Assembly: GCA_018695085.1 (NCBI GenBank)
Contig: JABHOU010000095.1
Location: 1-5,383, forward strand
Source: Opitutia bacterium
Lineage (GTDB): Bacteria > Verrucomicrobiota > Verrucomicrobiia > Opitutales > Seribacteraceae
DNA length: 5,383 bases
Direction of reading: 5' to 3'
In this document: piece after piece, positions 1 to 4,932 of the stretch
Layout of the letters: every line of letters begins with the position of its first letter
How positions within the stretch are numbered: the first letter of the stretch is position 1
Notes under the pieces: model-generated
What the model saw: only the letters and a program-made list of their open reading frames with translations
Told to the model about the DNA's origin: nothing
Database searches by the model: none
Program-made: the position numbers and the translations under genes

Positions 1-758
1 CCATGCAAAGGTAAACCCGCCTCTAGGCGAAGGGTATCTCGTGCAGCCAATCCAGCCCAGCGGAGGTCATAAGGTTTTCCCGATTCAGCAAGAGCATTCG
101 CCCAATCATAAAGGGTCTCGCAACTGCAATAAATCTCAAAACCATCCGCTCCCGTATAACCGCTTCGAGCCAGAAGTACCGGAGAATCAAAGACAACAAC
201 CTCTGCGAAATGCATCTTACCAATAAAACCGAGATCCATGCCCGCAGATTGGGAAACAACTGCCAAGGCATCGGGACCTTGGACGGCAAGCTGACCGTAT
301 TTCTGCGACAGATCAAAAACTTCACAGGCAAACTCAGTTGAGAGATCCTTCAAATAATCAAAATCTTTTTCAACATTCGACGCATTAACGCATAAAAGGT
401 AGTCATCCTTGCTCCTTTTGCAGGCAATGAGGTCATCGATAACGCCCCCGTTCTCGTCACACATGGGAGAATAAACAGCTTGCCCGACGTCTGAATTAGA
501 AATCCAATTGGTAAGGACATGGTCAAGAAATGAACCAGAATCACTACCAAGCACCTGAATTTCGCCCATGTGGCTAACATCGAAGACCGCTGCCGATTTA
601 CGGGCGGACATGTGCTCCTCCACCGAACTGCCATAAGCAACCGGCATTTCCCACGATGCAAATGCTGTGAATTTTGCCCCCAAGTTTTCGTGAAAACATC
701 GAAGTGGGAGCTTTCTCAGTTCAGGGGTGGATTTCGATTCTTCAACAATTTCTTGCAT
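1..758 (-). CDS. gcvT: Aminomethyltransferase, glycine cleavage system T-protein (partial, C-terminus beyond left edge)
   Basis: This gene encodes the T-protein, which in the cytoplasm takes the aminomethyl group from the lipoyl arm of H-protein (GcvH) and makes 5,10-methylene-tetrahydrofolate plus ammonia. The frame is open from ATG at 758 to the left edge, giving 252 codons; family members are about 360-370 residues, so roughly the last 110-120 are missing. Family signatures appear in order: WEMPVAYGSSVEEHMSAR (about 36-53), FDVSHMGEI (59-67), the GGVIDDLI segment with its conserved Asp pair (104-111), LAVQGPDA (157-164), SGYTGADGFEIY (199-210) and the AARDTLRLEAGLPLHG segment at the edge. 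The 758 start fits the family N-terminus with about 12 extra residues and has a weak AGAAG five bases upstream. The frame stays open further up to an ATG at 863, but that extension does not look like GcvT. Residue 204 is Ala where Glu is usual. The gene is transcribed divergently from the CNNM gene. Family assignment is near certain. Confidence 0.96.
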   Translation of the reverse strand, partial: MQEIVEESKSTPELRKLPLRCFHENLGAKFTAFASWEMPVAYGSSVEEHMSARKSAAVFDVSHMGEIQVLGSDSGSFLDHVLTNWISNSDVGQAVYSPMCDENGGVIDDLIACKRSKDDYLLCVNASNVEKDFDYLKDLSTEFACEVFDLSQKYGQLAVQGPDALAVVSQSAGMDLGFIGKMHFAEVVVFDSPVLLARSGYTGADGFEIYCSCETLYDWANALAESGKPYDLRWAGLAARDTLRLEAGLPLH

Positions 759-779
759 TCGCACTTCTAGGATGGTTGG

Positions 780-785
780 ATAGTA
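780..785 (-). promoter_or_regulatory. Candidate -10 box for gcvT
   Basis: On the minus strand the hexamer TACTAT (one mismatch to TATAAT) lies 21 bases before the gcvT ATG, which would give a leader of about 15 bases. The best upstream partner, TTGGGT, is about 19 bases away, longer than the preferred 17. The match is weak and could be chance in an AT-rich patch. Confidence 0.2.
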
Positions 786-789
786 AAGA

Positions 790-800
790 ATTGACTCAAT
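790..800. repeat. 11-bp palindrome ATTGACTCAAT
   Basis: ATTGA-C-TCAAT reads the same on both strands apart from the central base. It sits immediately upstream of the candidate gcvT -10 box, a place where a dimeric regulator could act. Symmetry is seen directly; any operator role is inference, and the arms are short enough to arise by chance. Confidence 0.25.
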
Positions 801-876
801 GAGAACCCAAACGGGAAAACGCAATCTTAACCTGCGAGGCACTCCATCCTCAAGGCATTCCATCGGTTCCAATAGC

Positions 877-882
877 TATATT
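877..882 (+). promoter_or_regulatory. Candidate -10 box for the CNNM-lgt operon
   Basis: TATATT, one mismatch from TATAAT, lies 78-83 bases upstream of the CNNM start. The bases 17-18 positions upstream (around 853-859) do not resemble TTGACA. Transcription from here would begin near 889, inside the possible leader ORF that starts at 886, so this promoter and an ATG-886 start are hardly compatible unless transcription starts earlier; the internal GTG at 922 would remain available. Weak call. Confidence 0.2.
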
Positions 883-885
883 TGA

Positions 886-963
886 ATGTGCTGTAAAAAG
901 GACGGGCACAGTCAGGAAACGGTGATCACCAATCTGGTACGCCGAAAATTTCTTCAAGGATGA
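886..963 (+). CDS. Possible 25-residue leader peptide upstream of the CNNM gene
   Basis: An open frame starts at ATG 886 and ends at TGA 961-963; its stop overlaps the CNNM start codon as ATGA (960-963). The peptide would begin MCCKKDGHSQ and end LVRRKFLQG. No Shine-Dalgarno precedes ATG 886. An internal GTG at 922 has AGGA at 914-917, a short four-base spacing, and would give a 13-residue peptide in the same frame. The appeal is that the CNNM ATG has its only purine-rich AAGG (956-959) directly touching the start codon, too close for normal use, so re-initiation by ribosomes finishing this short frame would explain how the gene is translated. I recognise no homolog. A 25-codon frame arises easily by chance, so this is a low-confidence call. 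Confidence 0.2.
   Translation: MCCKKDGHSQETVITNLVRRKFLQG
921..930. repeat. 10-bp perfect palindrome GGTGATCACC
   Basis: GGTGATCACC is a perfect inverted repeat with no spacer, 30 bases before the CNNM start. Flanking bases do not extend the symmetry. It could be a half-helical-turn operator within the 5' untranslated region, or simply chance. It also contains the GTG (922-924) that could start a short leader frame. Confidence 0.25.
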
Positions 964-2051
964 ATTTACTCCCTGAACTAATTGTTGCCGTCGCTCTAAC
1001 GATTGGGATATCAGCCCTTTGCTCGACCTTGGAAGCGATGATCTTGAGCATAACCCCCGCTGAAATCGAGGCTTTGAAGAAAAACTCTTCTCGAAAAGGT
1101 AAAATGCTGGAGAGATACCGAGAGGAGATCGAGGAAACGACGTCTTCCATCCTAAGCCTCAACACAATTGCGAACACCTTGGGGGCTACACTGGTCGGCG
1201 GACTGGCCGAGAAAGCCTTTGGGGATGGCGGGAACAGCTTGCTGATTTTTGCTGGGGGAATGACGTTGGGCATTCTGTTCTTCGCCGAAATCATCCCGAA
1301 AAACATCGCGGTTGCCTACCGAGGAGGGCTTCAAGCTAATCTGGTGTATCCGTTAGCCGTTGTCCGCTTCGTAATGGCACCCATATCGAAGGTCTGCAAA
1401 GCTACCGTTAAAGCGGTTGTGCCCCAAAACAACGAACGCGAGATCGACGAGGAAGAAGAAATCATTCTCTTGGCACGAAAGGGAGCGAAGGAAGGAAGTC
1501 TGTCCAACAATGAAAGCGATCTTGTTACGAATGCATTGCGTCTCGACGACATTCACGTTAGGGACATCATGACGCCACGCACAGTCGTCACTGCTTTCGA
1601 GGAAGACATGACCGTGGAAAAAGTCTTCGACATGCATCCGAACGTCCCTTTCGCCCGCGTTCCAATATTTGCTGAGACGATTGATTCAGTCACTGGCATT
1701 GTACGCAGGAGAGATTTACTTCAGGCTGCGGCGGAAGACAAAGATGAAGTGGTAATCAAGGAACTTGCCCAAGAGGTTGTTTTCGTCCCTGAAAACGCTT
1801 CGGCCGACAAAGCTCTCCGCCTCCTCCTTGCTCAGCATAGCCAGCTCGTGGTCGTCGCGGACGAATTCGGTTCCACGGTTGGCGTCCTTGCAATGGAAGA
1901 CATTATCGAAAGTATCTTGGGCCAAGAAATCTTTGAACACGATGATGTCGCTGTCGATATGCGAGAATTGGCTAGACGCAAAAGTAACGTGATCGAACAA
2001 GGAGAAAAAGTTACAGGATCACTTCCCGAACCCTCTACGAAAGACGCTTAA
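960..2051 (+). CDS. CNNM transmembrane / CBS-pair protein, HlyC/CorC family (putative divalent-cation transporter)
   Basis: A 363-residue inner-membrane protein. The N-terminal CNNM (DUF21) domain spans about 1-150: a first membrane helix (about 6-30, with SALCSTLEAMILS resembling the family's SAFFSxxETAL), the NTIANTLGATLVG segment (68-80) and a helix ending in the family motif AEIIPK (109-114). An acidic linker (about 160-168) leads to two CBS domains, about 203-255 beginning DIMTPR and about 268-322 ending GVLAMEDIIESILGQEI. Relatives bind adenine nucleotides at the CBS pair and are linked to Mg2+/Co2+ transport; some are annotated as hemolysin only by historical naming. The small CorC_HlyC transporter-associated domain that usually follows is absent, which explains a length of 363 rather than about 420-450. 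ATG 960 is the only ATG or GTG start available: an in-frame TAA lies at 894-896 with no such codon between. Its last stop base is shared with lgt. The family is secure; the ion is not. Confidence 0.9.
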   Translation: MNLLPELIVAVALTIGISALCSTLEAMILSITPAEIEALKKNSSRKGKMLERYREEIEETTSSILSLNTIANTLGATLVGGLAEKAFGDGGNSLLIFAGGMTLGILFFAEIIPKNIAVAYRGGLQANLVYPLAVVRFVMAPISKVCKATVKAVVPQNNEREIDEEEEIILLARKGAKEGSLSNNESDLVTNALRLDDIHVRDIMTPRTVVTAFEEDMTVEKVFDMHPNVPFARVPIFAETIDSVTGIVRRRDLLQAAAEDKDEVVIKELAQEVVFVPENASADKALRLLLAQHSQLVVVADEFGSTVGVLAMEDIIESILGQEIFEHDDVAVDMRELARRKSNVIEQGEKVTGSLPEPSTKDA

Positions 2052-2911
2052 TGCCAGCCGAAGCTCAATATTGGGTTCATGACTTGAGCCCATTTCTGTA
2101 TGAATTTCCAGAGGGGTTTCGAGATTGGGGTCCGGGAGGTATTCGTTGGTACGGAATATCGTATCTCTGCGGCTTTGTAGCCGCGGGGATGCTGCTACGA
2201 CTTTTTTGGAAGAAAAACCGTAGTCCATATGAACCCGAACAGATTCTAAACCTGCTGACATTCCAAGTTCTCGGAGTTCTGCTGGGTGGTAGAGTCGGTC
2301 ATGCATTTTTATATAACTGGCCGAAACTCATTGAAGATCCCTTGATGCTATTTCGAGTATGGGAAGGAGGTATGTCAAGCCATGGAGGCTTCATTGGAGT
2401 TTGCATCGCGACACTCTGGTACGCTCGTGTATCGAAACAATCCCCTTTTCCCATTGGCGACCTTATCGTCTGCGTCGTACCACCCGGACTTTGCTTCGGC
2501 AGAATTGCCAACTTCATTAATGGAGAGCTTTGGGGACGCCCAACTGAAGTTTCTTGGGGAGTTCTCTTTCCTCATGCACCCGATTTTGCCGAAGGCATCG
2601 CCCGGCACCCATCTCAATTGTATGCCGCTGCACTCGAAGGGCTTTTAACTTTCACTTATATTCAATGGCGATTCTGGAAAACGAATATTTCAACTCGTGT
2701 TCCAGGAAGGTTGTCCGGAGAATTTCTCGTCGTATACGCCTTTGCTCGAATTGCCGACGAATTTTTTCGCGAACCGGATGCCTCCCTAATTCTGGGGATG
2801 TCGCGCGGTCAATTTTATTCACTATTTCTTGCCGCTGGAGGAATTGCCTTGATCATGCTGGCGGAAAAGATCGCCTCCCGAATAACAGTAACTGGTGAAT
2901 CAAAGGACTGA
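2051..2911 (+). CDS. lgt: Phosphatidylglycerol:prolipoprotein diacylglyceryl transferase
   Basis: Lgt carries out the first step of lipoprotein maturation in the inner membrane, moving the diacylglyceryl group of phosphatidylglycerol onto the lipobox cysteine, before LspA and (in diderms) Lnt act. At 286 residues it is full length, with about seven hydrophobic segments. Signatures in order: YWVHDLSPFLYEF (7-19), IRWYGISY (31-38), GGRVGH (79-84), WEGGMSSHGGFIG (104-116, including the essential-type His 111), GRIANFINGELWGR (150-163, the Lgt signature with its conserved Arg 151), RHPSQLY (185-191) and DEFFREPD (236-243, whose Arg 240 matches the conserved Arg near residue 239 in E. coli). The ATG lies in a TAATG overlap with the CNNM gene and has no Shine-Dalgarno, so translation probably depends on termination-reinitiation. 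The N-terminus matches the family at this start. Very secure. Confidence 0.97.
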   Translation: MPAEAQYWVHDLSPFLYEFPEGFRDWGPGGIRWYGISYLCGFVAAGMLLRLFWKKNRSPYEPEQILNLLTFQVLGVLLGGRVGHAFLYNWPKLIEDPLMLFRVWEGGMSSHGGFIGVCIATLWYARVSKQSPFPIGDLIVCVVPPGLCFGRIANFINGELWGRPTEVSWGVLFPHAPDFAEGIARHPSQLYAAALEGLLTFTYIQWRFWKTNISTRVPGRLSGEFLVVYAFARIADEFFREPDASLILGMSRGQFYSLFLAAGGIALIMLAEKIASRITVTGESKD

Positions 2912-3029
2912 AACCAAGATCTATATTTCAGGTAAATTCAGCAAAACTAACTCCTTCTCTCCCTTTACCTTTGACAGGTGCGGGGAAACCGGGACAAACC
3001 GAACAAGTACAATTAACGATTAGACTCAC
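2912..3029. promoter_or_regulatory. lgt-mreB intergenic region, probable mre operon promoter
   Basis: This 118-bp gap is the only sizeable break in the plus-strand run, so it most likely carries the mre promoter. A perfect -35-like TTGACA lies at 2971-2976, and a near-perfect -10-like TACAAT at 3008-3013, 17 bases before the mreB ATG. They are 31 bases apart, too far to form one sigma-70 promoter. The sequence 17 bases after TTGACA (ACAAAC) and the one before TACAAT (GAAACC) are poor partners. A pyrimidine-rich run fills 2951-2972. No convincing terminator hairpin for lgt is visible, only a 4-bp stem ACCT/AGGT around TTGAC (2967-2979). Readthrough from lgt therefore remains possible. Confidence 0.35.
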
Positions 3030-4070
3030 ATGTTTGGCAACCTGTTCGGCTTTCTCTCAAACGATATCGGTATCGATCTAGGTACTGCAAACACGCTCGT
3101 GTTCGTAAAAGACAGGGGTATCGTTCTCCGTGAACCCAGTGTAGTTGCTCGCTACAAGACAAGTAAGAAAGTTTGTGCCGTAGGCAATGACGCCAAACGA
3201 ATGCTAGGCAGAACTCCTGGCACGATTGAGGCGCTGAGACCGATGAAAGACGGAGTCATTGCCGACTTCGAGATTTCAGAAGCAATGCTTCGATACTTCA
3301 TCGAGAAAGTGGACAAAAGGAAACTTGTTCCACCTCGGGTAGTGGTTGCAGTCCCATCCGGCATCACCGCAGTTGAAAAGCGCGCAGTAAAGGACTCGGC
3401 CATTCGCGCTGGAGCCCGAGAGGTGCTACTTCTTGGAGAACCGATGGCTGCGGCCATTGGCGCGGACCTACCAATCGACGAAGAATACGCCAATATGATC
3501 GTAGACATTGGCGGAGGAACGACCGAAGTGGCTATCATTTCCATTTCAGGAATTTCATATCAACGAAGCATAAGGGTGGGTGGAGACGAAATGGATGAGG
3601 CCATCCTAGCGTACATGAAGAGAGCTTACGGGCTACTAATTGGCGAACGAACCGCAGAAGAAATAAAGCTTACCATCGGGTCGGCTTCACCCATTGAAAG
3701 CGGCGAACTGAGCATGGACGTGCGGGGACGAGATTCAACTGCCGGTCTTCCCAAGACAATCCACATCACTTCGCAGGAAATCCGAGAAGAGGCTTTCAGC
3801 GATGTAATAAGCCAAATAGTTGAACTGGTAAAGAACGCCTTAGATCGTTGCCAACCCGAACACTCCGCTGACCTTATAGACAGGGGAATTGTAATGGCAG
3901 GTGGAGGAGCTCTTATTCGTGGGCTCGATCAAGTGATCAGTGATGCTACGGGTTTGACTGTTCTTCAGGCAGATGATCCCCTTTGCTGCGTAGCAAACGG
4001 TACTGGCAAATTTTTAAATCTCCTCGGTTCGCTCAGTCGGGAGCAAGTCGACAGATTGGTCACCCAATAA
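3030..4070 (+). CDS. mreB: Rod shape-determining protein MreB (bacterial actin homolog)
   Basis: MreB polymerises with ATP into membrane-bound filaments that steer the elongasome and so set rod shape and cell width. The 346-residue length is typical. Visible motifs: a hydrophobic N-terminal tail MFGNLFGFLS suited to membrane binding, the phosphate-1 loop DLGTANTLVFV (16-26), REPSVVA (34-40), VVAVPSGIT (105-113), GEPMAAAIGADLPI (136-149, with catalytic-type Glu 137), the phosphate-2 loop DIGGGTTEVA (159-168), GERTAEEIK (205-213), the adenosine-binding MAGGGALIRGLD (289-300) and a C-terminal DPLCCVANGTGK segment (316-327). ATG 3030 is the earliest possible start, because an in-frame TAG lies at 3021-3023. 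No Shine-Dalgarno is visible upstream. mreC follows after 10 bases, mreD after that. The assignment is essentially certain; DnaK and FtsA share the fold but not these signatures. Confidence 0.99.
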   Translation: MFGNLFGFLSNDIGIDLGTANTLVFVKDRGIVLREPSVVARYKTSKKVCAVGNDAKRMLGRTPGTIEALRPMKDGVIADFEISEAMLRYFIEKVDKRKLVPPRVVVAVPSGITAVEKRAVKDSAIRAGAREVLLLGEPMAAAIGADLPIDEEYANMIVDIGGGTTEVAIISISGISYQRSIRVGGDEMDEAILAYMKRAYGLLIGERTAEEIKLTIGSASPIESGELSMDVRGRDSTAGLPKTIHITSQEIREEAFSDVISQIVELVKNALDRCQPEHSADLIDRGIVMAGGGALIRGLDQVISDATGLTVLQADDPLCCVANGTGKFLNLLGSLSREQVDRLVTQ

Positions 4071-4080
4071 AGCCACAGTC

Positions 4081-4932
4081 TTGGCTAGTGACAAATCCAC
4101 CAAGCGAGCCAAACCGTTCCTCATACTGGCGGGCTTTCTGGTATTCTGGTGGTGGATTCCCGCCGGATGGAAATTAGCAACACGTTCAAGTTTTCGTGAG
4201 TTTCAAGCTCCTATCTGGGAACTGGCATCCAGAGCGGAAGACCTAGGCGAATACTGGGGCCATCTTTCCGACTCGAAGAAAACCCTGATTGAGAAAGGTC
4301 GCGAAAACGCTAGAGGATCGGCAGCACTCGAGGCCAAGCCATCCATTCCGCAGATTAAACTATTGAAAAGTGAAATCACTCGACTTGAAAATGCTCTATC
4401 GGTGATCCCGAAACCTGGATTCCAAGCAGTAGTGGCAAGAGTAAGTCGGAGGGATCTATCCGCGTGGTGGCAAACGGTAACCTTGCGTAAAGGTAGTGCC
4501 CAAAACCTAACGACGGGAGCGGGAGTTATTTCCGCCAACGGAATGGCAGGCCGTATCAGGGAGGTGGGGAAACGATGGGCTACGGTGAGACTCGTCACGA
4601 GCCCACAGTTTAGGGTCGCCGCTCAATTTGAGGGAGATGACCGGCCCGTAACCTTTCAAGGGGGCGGGATTCCCACGGGAGGCAAACCTTTTGGTATCGT
4701 ACGCGACGTACCCCACGACCTTTCCCCAAGTGATGGCAAGCCATTAAGACTCCTCACTTCCTCATTAGGAGGCACCTTTCCCGCAGGTATTGCCATAGGC
4801 ATTGTAAATAAACTCGAAGGAGGTGAAAACGGTCTATTCAAAAGCGGGAGAGTTGAATTGGACAAACTGTTGGGCAAACTTCGAGAAGTGACCGTCCTAT
4901 TGCCGAGAAACGATTCCACAGCCTCCGAATGA
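4081..4932 (+). CDS. mreC: Rod shape-determining protein MreC
   Basis: MreC is a bitopic inner-membrane protein whose periplasmic part links MreB/MreD to PBP2 and RodA and activates side-wall synthesis. The 283-residue product has a basic N-terminus, one membrane helix (about 12-28), a helical, probably coiled-coil stretch (about 40-110, ending KLLKSEITRLENALSVI) and the two beta-barrel halves (about 115-275). Family landmarks are QAVVARVSRRDLSAWWQTVTLRKGS (split over 115-139), GAGVISANGMAGRIREVG (146-163) and the C-terminal LLTSSLGGTFPAGIAIGIV (224-242). Overall conservation is low, as usual for MreC. The start chosen is TTG at 4081: the frame opens after TAA 4015-4017, and no ATG or GTG occurs before the membrane helix. 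No Shine-Dalgarno is evident, so coupling to the mreB stop 10 bases upstream is likely. The stop overlaps mreD as ATGA. Confidence 0.92.
   Translation: MASDKSTKRAKPFLILAGFLVFWWWIPAGWKLATRSSFREFQAPIWELASRAEDLGEYWGHLSDSKKTLIEKGRENARGSAALEAKPSIPQIKLLKSEITRLENALSVIPKPGFQAVVARVSRRDLSAWWQTVTLRKGSAQNLTTGAGVISANGMAGRIREVGKRWATVRLVTSPQFRVAAQFEGDDRPVTFQGGGIPTGGKPFGIVRDVPHDLSPSDGKPLRLLTSSLGGTFPAGIAIGIVNKLEGGENGLFKSGRVELDKLLGKLREVTVLLPRNDSTASE

Larger units (their letters stand above)
759..959. other. Divergent intergenic region between gcvT and the CNNM gene
   Basis: This 201-bp gap must carry the promoters for both the leftward gcvT and the rightward CNNM gene. What can be seen: a minus-strand TACTAT (785 to 780) that could be a -10 box for gcvT, without a good -35 at normal spacing; a plus-strand TATATT (877-882) that could be a -10 box for the rightward genes, also without a clear -35; an 11-bp palindrome at 790-800; a 10-bp palindrome at 921-930; and a small open frame at 886-963. 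I see no intrinsic terminator and no riboswitch that I recognise, including none of the magnesium-sensing leaders or glycine riboswitches that such neighbours might have. The presence of promoters is inferred from the divergent layout; the exact boxes are weak. Confidence 0.6.

Noticed and set aside
23..661. Minus-strand open frames at 23-331 and 350-661, and plus-strand frames at 41-226 and 570-770
   Set aside because: All lie within gcvT in the wrong frame or on the opposite strand. The true frame is open continuously from 758 to the left edge and shows every GcvT motif.
759..863. Upstream extension of gcvT to ATG 863 (35 more codons)
   Set aside because: The frame is open, but the extra peptide does not resemble the short GcvT N-terminus and runs through the probable promoter region. 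ATG 758 fits the family better.
872..879. Palindrome ATAGCTAT
   Set aside because: Eight AT-rich bases with no extension; expected by chance, and partly overlaps the candidate -10 box.
926..1306. 126-codon minus-strand frame
   Set aside because: It is antisense to the well-supported CNNM gene and gap, and its translation shows no recognisable domain.
2967..2979. ACCT/AGGT hairpin after lgt as a terminator
   Set aside because: The stem is only 4 bp and is not followed by a T-run on either strand, so it is not a credible intrinsic terminator.
3152..3544. 130-codon minus-strand frame
   Set aside because: Antisense shadow of mreB; the Ser/Thr/Pro/Arg-rich translation is typical of a reverse-complemented conserved gene.
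4203..4598. 131-codon minus-strand frame
   Set aside because: Antisense shadow of mreC, with no start context and no domain seen.
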